A DNA stretch of 64,000 bases from Straminergon stramineum. Its lineage: Eukaryota > Streptophyta > Bryopsida > Hypnales > Calliergonaceae. Of the stretch, positions 46,580 to 55,413 are shown piece by piece. Position 1 is the stretch's first letter. Every line of letters starts with the position of its first letter. The notes under the pieces are model-generated. The model did no database searches, had not been told where the DNA came from, and saw only the letters and a list, made by a program, of their open reading frames with translations. The position numbers were made by a program, and so were the translations under genes. The stretch spans positions 10,728,501 to 10,792,500 of the forward strand of contig OY987273.1 of NCBI GenBank assembly GCA_963920665.1, given 5' to 3'.

Positions 46580-46854
46580 CTCCCACTTTGAGAGTGGTCA
46601 AAGGCACGAAGGCCCATCTTCTCAATCAAGGTAAGGTGTTGGGGCTTCCCAAGAGCCTTGGTCAGCACATCAGCGACCATAGATTGAGTAGGCACATACT
46701 TGAGATCAATCACCTCAGCCTCCACTCTTTCACGAATGAAATGGTGTTGCACATCAATGTGCTTGGTCCTTGAGTGGTGAGTGGGATTCTTGGCCAAAGC
46801 AATGGCACCTTGGTTGTCACACAGAATTTGTGTGCTCCCCCCTTGCACAAGGCC
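46580..46854 (-). pseudogene. Family A RNase H C-terminal fragment
   Basis: The minus strand encodes the last part of the family A polyprotein: [35 protein letters not shown] and [12 protein letters not shown]. The fragment ends at 46854, where the six bases AAGGCC are shared with the family B gag sequence that starts there on the plus strand. It is only the end of a polyprotein. Confidence 0.8.
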
Positions 46855-48553
46855 TTCTCCATGATTGCTTGCAATCTTGTGGATAGGCAACTTGCACATG
46901 TTCGAGCATGCAAGGGACCTGCGGAAGCATAGAAGGTATTGTGCAACATCCATGAAACAAAGAGTTTATCCAACATGTTATTCATTCGACGCAAGTTCTT
47001 CACATGCAAGATGCAAGAGAACGAAGACATGCTGGACCACATCAACAAGGTGAAGGCTCTTGCGGACCAATTGGCTTGTTTGGAGGTGCCCGTCACGGAT
47101 GGAGACATGGTTATGACTTTGCTTGAGAGCTTGCCACCTTCTTATGAGTATCTCATCACGGCATTGGAGACAAGACCCATGTCAAAGCTCACTCTTGACT
47201 TTATCACCGCAAGATTGATGCATGAGATGGCCAAGAGGAAGGAGAATGAGACCCAAGAAGGAGGGGTAGCACTCTACTTACGAAATGGCCAAGGGGGGAG
47301 CTCACAACCACGCAAGGAGACACGCACGTGCTACAATTGTGGTAAGCCCGGCCACCTTGCAAGGTTTTGTAAGCAACCCAAGAAGGAGAGTGCAAACAAG
47401 GCAAGTGTGGAGGAGGAGTTTGCGTTTGCTGCCAATGATGGGTATGACAACACCAACATGTTCAAGTGGATCATCGACTCGGGTGCAACACAACACATGA
47501 CCCCACATAGGCAAGCATTTCTCACTTATCAATCTATTAGCAACCGCAAGGTGTATTTGGGGGACAATGGCGTGGTGGATGCAATTGGCATAGGTTGCAT
47601 TGTAGTGGAGGTGGAGGTGAAGGGCCAATTGAGGACAATTCGCATCCAAGATGTGTTGCATGTGCCCAAGTTGCATGCCAATTTGCTCTCGGTGAGCAAG
47701 TTGGTGTCACAAGATTTGAAGGTGCAATTCAACAACAAGGGTTGCATTTTAGGGGCACCCAATGGAGGGACAATTGTCACGGCATCAAGAGAGGGCAACT
47801 TGTACCAATTGAAGTTCAAAGTGGTGAACGGCACAAGCATGGCGTGTTTGGCCCAAGGACCACTCCATCAACACTCTTTGGAATTATGGCACAAGAGATT
47901 GGGCCACCTTAATGAGAAGAGTGTCAAGCGCCTTCAAAGCATGGTGGGTGGCATGCAAGTGGAGAAGGGCTCTTGTGATCTCAATTGTGAGGCTTGCATT
48001 GAAGGCAAGCAAGCGAGGCAACCGTTTCCAAGTGATGGAGCAACGAGGGCAACCAAGGTGTTGGAGATTGTGCACTCCGATGTGTGTGGCCCAATGAAGA
48101 CCCCTTCCATGGGTGGTGCAAGGTATTTCTTGACCTTCATTGATGATTTTTCAAGGAAGGTGTGGGTGTTCATGCTCAAGTGCAAGAGTGAGGTGTTTGA
48201 GAGGTTCAAGCTATGGAAGGCACTTGTGGAGAATGAATCGGGGCAAAAGGTGAAGGTATTGAGGTCGGACAATGGAGGGGAATACATGTCCAAGGCCTTT
48301 GAGGCTTTTATGAGGGAGCATGGCATTCAACACCAAACTTCGACCCCTTATACTCCACAACAAAATGGTGTGGCGGAGCGTGCCAATCGCACACTTGTGG
48401 AGATGGCTCGTGCCATGTTGCATGCTTAAGACCTTAAGTATGATCTTTGGGCGGAGGCCGTATCGAATGCAGCCTATACACGCAATCGTTGCCCCACTAG
48501 TGCAGTTGCATCCATGACGCCACAAGAAGCATGGAGTGGAAGAAGGCCCAACA
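46849..48553 (+). pseudogene. Family B gag-protease-integrase fragment
   Basis: A plus-strand segment nearly identical to family B gag through integrase. It carries KFFTCKMQENEDMLDH, zinc knuckle CYNCGKPGHLARFC, protease IIDSGATQHM, GAG-pre-integrase LWHKRLGHLNEKS, CEACIEGKQARQPFP, and integrase HSDVCGP...RSDNGGEY...PQQNGVAER. The gag start is missing. There is a TAG at about 46931 (after GPAEA) and a TAA at 48427-48429, where the intact copy has Gln. It ends at PNI, where an LTR is joined at 48554. Confidence 0.85.
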
Positions 48554-48798
48554 TATTGAGTTTTGAATGGAGAAAGGCTTTACTTAGATGGTAGAAGATA
48601 CCAAGGCCCATGAATGGGCTGAACATAAGCATAAAGCCTTTCACTAGTTATCCACAAACCATGTGGGATAACTAGCAACCTTGGGCTGCCTTTGACTACA
48701 AGCAACACCCAATAGACTCTAAGTCGAACTATGAGTCTAATCCTACTCCTAGGGCTGAATGTACACTATCTACACGATTATGTACATGATCTTCAACA
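48554..48798 (-). repeat. 3' LTR of the intact family A element
   Basis: 245 bp. The polyprotein frame reads about 22 codons into it before the stop at 48729-48731. The polypurine tract AAAGTGGGAG lies just upstream in the element's direction. Confidence 0.85.
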
Positions 48799-51700
48799 CT
48801 CCCACTTTGTGAGTGGTCAAAGGCACGAAGGCCCATCTTCTCAATCAAGGTAAGGTGTTGGGGCTTCCCAAGAGCCTTGGTTAGCACATCAGCAACCATA
48901 GCTTGGGTAGACACATACTTGAGCTCAATCACTTCAGCCTCCACTCTTTCACGAATGAAATGGTGTTGCACATCAATGTGCTTGGTCCTTGAGTGGTGGG
49001 TGGGATTCTTGGCCAAAGCAATGGCACCTTGGTTGTCACACAAAATTTCTGTGCTCCCCTCTTGCACAAGGCCAACATCAGCCAAGAGCTGCCTTAGCCA
49101 AATGGCCTCCTTGGTGCAATGGCTCATGGCCATGTACTCCGCCTCCGTTGTAGAAAGAGCTATGGTGGGCTGCCTCTTGGAATTCCATGAAATGGCACCC
49201 ACTCCAAGCATAAACACATAGCCGGTGGTGGATCTTCGATCCCCCTCATCACCCGCCCAATCCGCATCACAATACCCATGCAAACTCACTTCAGCACCTC
49301 CTAGTTGCAACTCCAAGCCAAGTGTGCCTTGAAGGTACCTCATCACCCTCTTCACCGCAGCCCAATGCTTAGGGCCATACTTGGACATGTGTTGACTCAC
49401 AACACTCACCGGGAAGGCCAAATCAGGCCTTGTCGCCACCATGGCATACATCAAGCAACCAACCGCTGCCTTGTAAGGCACACCTTGCATTTCAGCCTTC
49501 ACGTCCTCAAAATCAGCATCCGTGAGCTTGGGCAACTTCTCATGAGTGTCAAGGGGTGTACCTATGGCTTTGCACTCCTCCATGTTGAACCTCTTCAAGA
49601 TCTCCTCAAGGTACTTGTGTTGGCTCATAGTGATGGTGCGGGCAGCCCTATCCCTCTTGAACTCCACTCCAAGGCAATACCTCAACTCTCCAAGATCCGT
49701 CATCTCATACTCCTTGTGAAGCATGGCCTTCACTTCAAGCATCTTGGTCATGTCACTTGCAAGGAGGATCAGATCATCCACATAGAGGATCACAATCACC
49801 AAATGCTCACTACTTTGCATGGTGTACAAAGAGTGATCAGCATTTCCTCTTTGGAAGCCTTTCCTTGCAAACATGCCATCAATATCTCTATACCACGCCC
49901 TCCCGAATTGCTTCTGCCCGGGGAGGGCCTTCTTCAACTTGCATTTGAGATGCTCTTGCCCCTCTTGCACAAAGCCTTGGGGCTGATCCATGTAGATGAC
50001 CTCCTCAAGCTTGGGGTTGAGAAAAGCCGTCTTGACGTCCATTTGGTGCATCTCCAAGTCCATGGCTGCCCCTAGAGCCACAATGCACCTAATGGTGCTA
50101 AACTTAGCAACGGGGGCAAAGGTCTCATTGAAGTCCACCCCCTCCACTTGGGAGAACCCCTTGGCAACCAGCCTTGCCTTGTACCTCACAATGTGCCCCA
50201 AAGCATCCCTCTTGGTGGAGAAAACCCACTTGCAACCCACACTTGACCTCTTGGGAGGGAGGGCAGCGAGTTCCCATGTGCCCTTGGCAATGAGGGCCTT
50301 GTACTCCTCTTGCATGGCCGCCTCCCACTTGCTTGCATCCTCACAACGCAACACCTCTCCAAGTGTGGATGGATCTCCAAGGAAAGCCACATTGGCTTGT
50401 TCTTCTTGTTGTGGGGGAAGAATGTGATTCAGCCACCAATCTCCAAGCGGCTTGCAGGTCCTTGTTGGATAACGAGGCTCCTCTTGCTCTTCCAAGGGCT
50501 GATCATGCTCTTGCACCTTGGGTGAAGTGCTTGGAGAAGGGGCAGCTGGTCTCTTCACCTTGGGTGTGGCCACCTTCTTCTTGGGCTCCACCAAGTCTTC
50601 CTCTTCCTCCTCTTCCTCTCCTTCTTCTTCCATGTCCACTCTTGGAGTTGTGCCCACCATTTGGGCTGGTCCTCCACTACTCCCACTTGGGCTCATCTCC
50701 AAGAGCTTGGGATCAGCTCCTTCCTCCTCCAAGAAGGTCACATCACGACACTTCATGATGGCCTTGGTCTCCACACACATCAGCCTATAAGCCTTGGTTC
50801 CCTCACAATAGCCAAGGAAAAGACACTTGGTGCCCTTGGCATCCAACTTGGTCCTCTTGGCACTTGGCACCAAGGCATAGGCAATGCACCCAAAGGTGCG
50901 CATGTGAGACACATGAGGTCTGATTCCACTCCAAGCTTCTTGGGGGGTCTTGCTTGTCAAGGCTTGTGTCGGGCACCGGTTCCTTGTATACACCGCATTG
51001 GACACGGCCTCCCCCCAAAGCTCATACTTCAGCCCTTGGCCATGAATCATGGACCTAGCCATCTCCACAATGGTTCGATTCGCACGCTCCGCTACGCCGT
51101 TTTGTTGAGGAGTGTAAGGTGCTGATGTGTGGTGCTCAATGCCATGAGCCTTCAAGAAGGCCTCAAAGGCCTTGGACACATACTCTCCTCCATTATCGGA
51201 TCGCAGCACCTTCACCTTGCAATCCGATTGGGCCTCCACAAGGGCCTTCCAAGTCTCAAAACGCCCAAACACCTCACTCTTGCACTTCAGCATGTACACC
51301 CAAATCTTGCGTGAGAAATCATCAATGAAAGTCACAAAATACCTTGCTCCTCCTATGGATGGTGTCTTCATTGGCCCACACACATCTGAATGCACAAGCT
51401 CCAAGGGCTTGCTGGCCCTTGTGGCCCCATCCTTGGGGAAGGGCTGCCTTGCTTGTTTCCCCTCTATGCACCCCTTGCACACCAAGGAACTCCAATCATG
51501 CTTGCAAGAAGAGAGGTTCAGCCCCTTCACAATGTGTTGGAGGCTCTTCATGCTCTTCACATTCAAGTGGCCAAGCCTCCTATGCCAAAGCCCCACAAGG
51601 TCTTCATGAGCTGATCCTTGGGCCACACAAGCCATGGAAGTGCCATTCACCTTGGTGAAGTGAAGGTGGTACAAATTGCCCTCACGGGGGGCTGATGCAA

Positions 51701-52835
51701 TCAAAACACCACTAGGAGACCTCACCACACACCCCACCATGTTGAAATGCACCTTCAAACCTCCCAAAGACAATTGGCTCACGGAAATCAGATTTGCATG
51801 CAACTTAGGGACATGGAGGGCCTTTTGGATCTGAATCCTCTTGGTCTTCCCCTCCACTTGCACCTCCACAAGAATCTCCCCCATGCCAAGGGCCTCCACC
51901 ATGCCATTGTCTCCCAAATGAATCCTCTTCCCCACAATGGGCTGATAGGTGTGGAAGGCATCTCTATGGCTGGTCATGTGTTGAGTGGCTCCCGAATCCA
52001 CAATCCAAGTGAACATGTTGGCCTTCTCCCCTCCTCCATAGGTGGCAAAGGCAAAGTCCTCTTCATCCTCCACTTGGCAAGCTTGGTGTGCACTCCCCTT
52101 GTCTTTGGCTTGGCTGCCCTTGCAATGCTTAGCAATGTGGCCTGATTTGCCACAATTGAAGCACGTCCTTGTCTCCTTGAACGCCTTGGTGTTGCCTCCC
52201 TTGCCATGTCTTGAGACAAGGGCTGATCCCTCCCCTTGGGCCTCATTTTCCTTGCGCTTGGTCATCTCATGCATCAAGCGTGCCGTCACAAACTCCATGG
52301 TCAGCTCCTTGGTGGGTCTTGTCTCTAAGGCGGTGATGAGGTACTCATAGGAGGGTGGCAAACTCTCCAACAAGGTCATCACCACATCTCCATCCGTGAC
52401 GGGGGCCTCCAAGCAAGCAAGCTGATCCGCAAGGGCCTTGATCTTGTTGACATGATCCAAGATGTCATCCTCCTCTTGCATCTTCATGGTGAAGAACTTG
52501 CGCCTTAGAAAGAGAATGTTGGAGAGGCTCTTGGTCTCATGGATGTTGCAAAGGGTGGTCCATGCTTGGGCTGGTCCTTTGCAATGGCGGATGTGAGCAA
52601 TTTGCCGGTCCACAAGATTGATGGCTATGAGAGCAAAGGCCTTCTTCTCCTTCCTCTCAAACGCCTTCTTGGTCTTCAAATCCGCATCTTCACTTGGAGG
52701 CTCCTCACTCCCATCCACCACCTCCCACAAATCCTTCTCCGCAAGAATCATCTCCATCTTGAACTTCCACATCCCAAAATTCTCCCCATTGAACTTGTCA
52801 ATGATCCGGACGCCCTCTCCTCCACTTGAAGCCAT
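48729..52835 (-). CDS. Copia family A gag-pol polyprotein, intact (1368 aa)
   Basis: One ORF from ATG at 52835. Order is that of Ty1/copia: gag (residues 1-240), zinc knuckle C225-C228-H233-C238, aspartic protease with D280-S-G, zinc-binding HHCC (H418, H423, C453, C456), integrase D484-D547-E583 (D,D35E spacing), acidic linker about 730-750, RT about 850-1100 with D933 and YVDD at 1018-1021, and RNase H with DADWAGD at 1190-1196. The polyprotein packages, copies and integrates the element. Oddities: the usual LYGLKQSPRAWY-type RT motif reads LPGQKQFGRAWY, and MDVKTAFLN is followed by P instead of G. The copy at 61-62 kb keeps L and S in that motif, so this copy may have lost RT activity despite the open frame. 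Confidence 0.93.
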   Translation of the reverse strand: MASSGGEGVRIIDKFNGENFGMWKFKMEMILAEKDLWEVVDGSEEPPSEDADLKTKKAFERKEKKAFALIAINLVDRQIAHIRHCKGPAQAWTTLCNIHETKSLSNILFLRRKFFTMKMQEEDDILDHVNKIKALADQLACLEAPVTDGDVVMTLLESLPPSYEYLITALETRPTKELTMEFVTARLMHEMTKRKENEAQGEGSALVSRHGKGGNTKAFKETRTCFNCGKSGHIAKHCKGSQAKDKGSAHQACQVEDEEDFAFATYGGGEKANMFTWIVDSGATQHMTSHRDAFHTYQPIVGKRIHLGDNGMVEALGMGEILVEVQVEGKTKRIQIQKALHVPKLHANLISVSQLSLGGLKVHFNMVGCVVRSPSGVLIASAPREGNLYHLHFTKVNGTSMACVAQGSAHEDLVGLWHRRLGHLNVKSMKSLQHIVKGLNLSSCKHDWSSLVCKGCIEGKQARQPFPKDGATRASKPLELVHSDVCGPMKTPSIGGARYFVTFIDDFSRKIWVYMLKCKSEVFGRFETWKALVEAQSDCKVKVLRSDNGGEYVSKAFEAFLKAHGIEHHTSAPYTPQQNGVAERANRTIVEMARSMIHGQGLKYELWGEAVSNAVYTRNRCPTQALTSKTPQEAWSGIRPHVSHMRTFGCIAYALVPSAKRTKLDAKGTKCLFLGYCEGTKAYRLMCVETKAIMKCRDVTFLEEEGADPKLLEMSPSGSSGGPAQMVGTTPRVDMEEEGEEEEEEEDLVEPKKKVATPKVKRPAAPSPSTSPKVQEHDQPLEEQEEPRYPTRTCKPLGDWWLNHILPPQQEEQANVAFLGDPSTLGEVLRCEDASKWEAAMQEEYKALIAKGTWELAALPPKRSSVGCKWVFSTKRDALGHIVRYKARLVAKGFSQVEGVDFNETFAPVAKFSTIRCIVALGAAMDLEMHQMDVKTAFLNPKLEEVIYMDQPQGFVQEGQEHLKCKLKKALPGQKQFGRAWYRDIDGMFARKGFQRGNADHSLYTMQSSEHLVIVILYVDDLILLASDMTKMLEVKAMLHKEYEMTDLGELRYCLGVEFKRDRAARTITMSQHKYLEEILKRFNMEECKAIGTPLDTHEKLPKLTDADFEDVKAEMQGVPYKAAVGCLMYAMVATRPDLAFPVSVVSQHMSKYGPKHWAAVKRVMRYLQGTLGLELQLGGAEVSLHGYCDADWAGDEGDRRSTTGYVFMLGVGAISWNSKRQPTIALSTTEAEYMAMSHCTKEAIWLRQLLADVGLVQEGSTEILCDNQGAIALAKNPTHHSRTKHIDVQHHFIRERVEAEVIELKYVSTQAMVADVLTKALGKPQHLTLIEKMGLRAFDHSQSGSVEDHVHNRVDSVHSALGVGLDS

Positions 52836-53878
52836 GTTGAATCAGCTCCCACTTCTTGGCAGCACCCACAAGGTCTCCAATCTGAATTCAGCCCCCCCAA
52901 AACTCCCTTGGGGCGAATTGCGCTGAAATGGGACCAATCAGCCCTCACAAGCACCTTGCAACCCTAAGAACGCCAAACCACACCTCACAAGCACAAGACT
53001 TCCTCTCCACACCAAATCAGACCCTAATGAAGCTCACAACCACCACATGCTCGTCATGGGCTGGTTCTACTTCAAAATCACAATTCTCCTCACAATTCTC
53101 CTCACAAATTGGATCCTCCACACTCCAAAGATCTCAAAGCTTGCAATCAGCCCTAGATTGAAGCTCCCACTCACAATGAGCACCTCATGGACTACAATGG
53201 CTTCAACCAGCCCTACTTGGCTCACCAAGTCACTCAAGAACCCCAATTGGGTGTCACTCTCTCTCAATGACACAAATCAGCCCTCTTAAGTTCACAATGT
53301 CCACTATTAGGTCTCACACACTCACAAGGGCACAAACCAGCCCTTTGGCTTCACAAAGTCCTCTACTTGGTCTCACACACTCACAAGGGCACAAATCAGC
53401 CCTCTTAGGATCACAATTTCGTCTCACTCACTCACAAGGGCACCACTCAGCCCTCAATGCATGGAAACGCCTAATGCAACCCACAAATGCTACCAAGCCT
53501 CACCAAGGACTCTCACAAGATTGCAATTGCCAAAATGACAATCACCAATGTACCCAAGTGCACAATCAGCCCCAATGGGCTGCCAATGTACACTTGCAAG
53601 CACAAACTCAAACAAGGAGCATGAAACCAGCCCTAATTAGGTCTGATTTCAATCATGAGCAATCTCACACTCAAAAATGAACTCCAAGCCTCACAAACCA
53701 GCCCACAAAAGCTCAAACCAAAAGATGGAATTCAAAGACTTTTTTCTTTGTTTTGAAAATTTTACTCACACCATATGGTTTGTAGGTGACCAAGAGCCCC
53801 AAATTCAGTATGCTCCTCCAAGCTCCAAGAACTTCTCCAAATGACTTGAATTTCTCCCTCATGTGCAACGCCAAGTGC
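52836..53878 (-). other. Leader of the intact family A element
   Basis: The minus-strand equivalent of 44345-45391, with the same GGGCTG-type motifs (seen as AATCAGCCC and AACCAGCCC on the plus strand) and ~60-bp repeats at about 53270-53460. Confidence 0.65.
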
Positions 53879-53892
53879 GTGGGCCCATAACC
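53879..53892 (-). promoter_or_regulatory. Half-tRNA primer-binding site, intact family A element
   Basis: GGTTATGGGCCCAC on the minus strand, directly after the 5' LTR. Confidence 0.75.
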
Positions 53893-54137
53893 TATTGAGT
53901 TTTGAATGGAGAAAGGCTTTACTTAGATGGTAGAAGATACCAAGGCCCATGAATGGGCTGAACATAAGCATAAAGCCTTTCACTAGTTATCCACAAACCA
54001 TGTGGGATAACTAGCAACCTTGGGCTGCCTTTGACTACAAGCAACACCCAATAGACTCTAAGTCGAACTATGAGTCTAATCCTACTCCTAGGGCTGAATG
54101 TACACTATCTACACTAATATGTACATGATCTTCAACA
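53893..54137 (-). repeat. 5' LTR of the intact family A element
   Basis: 245 bp, about 99% identical to the 3' LTR at 48554-48798. Confidence 0.85.
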
Positions 54138-54787
54138 AAGCTAGAGGAGGTCATCTACATGGATCAGCCCCAAGGCTTTGTGCAAGAGGGGCAAGAGCAT
54201 CTCAAATGCAAGTTGAAGAAGGCCCTCCCCGGGCAGAAGCAATCCGGGAGGGCGTGGTATAGGGATATTGATGGCATGTTTGCAAGGAAGGGCTTCCAAA
54301 GAGGAAATGCTGATCACTCTTTGTACACCATGCAAAGTAGTGAGCATTTGGTGATTGTGATCCTCTATGTGGATGATCTGATCCTCCTTGCAAGTGACAT
54401 GACCAAGATGCTTGAAGTGAAGGCCATGCTTCACAAGGAGTATGAGATGACGGATCTTGGAGAGTTGAGGTATTGCCTTGGAGTGGAGTTCAAGAGGGAT
54501 AGGGCTGCCCGCACCATCACCATGAGCCAACACAAGTACCTTGAGGAGATCTTGAAGAGGTTCAACATGGAGGAGTGCAAAGCCATAGGTACACCCCTTG
54601 ACACTCATGAGAAGTTGCCCAAGCTCACGGATGCTGATTTTGAGGAGGTGAAGGCTGAAATGCAAGGTGTGCCTTACAAGGCAGCGGTTGGTTGCTTGAT
54701 GTATGCCATGGTGGCGACAAGGCCTGATTTGGCCTTCCCGGTGAGTGTTGTGAGTCAACACATGTCCAAGTATGGCCCTAAGCATTG
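54138..54787 (+). pseudogene. Family A reverse transcriptase fragment (first half of a split copy)
   Basis: The plus strand encodes KLEEVIYMDQPQGF, RT with LYVDDLILL, and on to MSKYGPKH. It begins directly after an LTR end and stops exactly where 60420 resumes ([12 protein letters not shown]) in the same frame. The two segments are therefore halves of one RT-RNase H region split by 5.6 kb of family B DNA. No start codon or integrase is present. Confidence 0.85.
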
Positions 54788-55063
54788 AGAAAGAGAGTAA
54801 GCGATGTGTTTGGAGACCAAGAAGATCATCAAGAGTCGAGATGTCACTTTCATGGAAAACAAGCAAGGAGTAAGCGATGCTGTGGAGATGAGTCCAAGTG
54901 GGAGCAACAAGGATGCCACGCATGAGGTGGACAAATCTCCAAGCATGGAGGTTTTGCTCAAGGATGAAGAGGATCTTGATGAGACACCACCAACACCCAA
55001 GGAAAAGACAAGTCCATCTACGAGCTCCTCCCCAAGTGAAGATGAGGAGGGAGATGCTTCCAA
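54784..55063 (+). pseudogene. Rearranged family B linker-region fragment
   Basis: It begins ATTGAGAAAGAG (54784-54795), matching the family B LTR terminus. It then jumps to plus-strand family B pol coding MCLETKKIIKSRDVTFMENK through the Ser-rich linker to DEEGDAS. ATTG at 54784-54787 is shared with the family A sequence on the left. TCCAA at 55059-55063 is shared with the family B leader on the right. Both junctions look like microhomology-guided switches. Confidence 0.7.
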
Positions 55064-55119
55064 TAGTCCTCCACCAACACACCTTGCAATGAGATCAAAT
55101 CTCTACTAGCAACTCACAT
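55059..55119 (-). other. Short family B leader fragment adjoining an LTR
   Basis: About 60 bp identical to the primer-site-proximal end of the family B leader (compare 60047-60107). It is joined to the LTR at 55120 without the primer site. The missing 20 bp lie between two copies of GAG, consistent with a deletion between short direct repeats. Confidence 0.65.
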
Positions 55120-55413
55120 GAGAAAGAGAACAAAAGAATGTATTTCAATGAAGAGGAACACAAACAAGTGTGAGAAAGGGATATTCAACCCATGCTAGGG
55201 GTTGCCTTCTTATACTACTCTACTACCTAGTGCCATGACTAACCATATGGGATAATTGTCTAAGAGGTATGCCCCTCTCTAGAGGCACCACTTAAAGGAC
55301 TTCCCCTCTCTAATATCTCATTGCTTTTACTACAAACAACACATAACTAAGGTTAGCCCATACTTAAGACCTACTTCAAACAACCTATGACATCCTACTC
55401 ACTTCCTTCAACA
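55120..55413 (-). repeat. 3' LTR of the intact family B element
   Basis: 294 bp. It lacks the terminal TATT (plus-strand reading) that begins the copies at 60122 and 63770. The polyprotein stop lies within its first 20 bases in element orientation. Confidence 0.8.

Larger units (their letters stand above)
48554..54137 (-). mobile_element. Intact Ty1/copia element, family A
   Basis: 5584 bp on the minus strand: 5' LTR 54137-53893, primer site 53892-53879, leader, one intact polyprotein ORF, polypurine tract, and 3' LTR 48798-48554. The two LTRs differ at about two positions (near 48774-48780 against 54113-54119) and share variants absent from the other family A LTRs, for example AAGTCGAACTATGAG. 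This marks them as one young element. The flanks are unusual: CAACA at 48549-48553 (family B DNA) and AAGCT at 54138-54142 (family A RT DNA), so no target-site duplication is seen. Confidence 0.85.

Noticed and set aside
49305..50075. 256-codon open frame antisense to family A RT
   Set aside because: A shadow of the Copia polyprotein. The same frame is present opposite every RT copy and has no motif.
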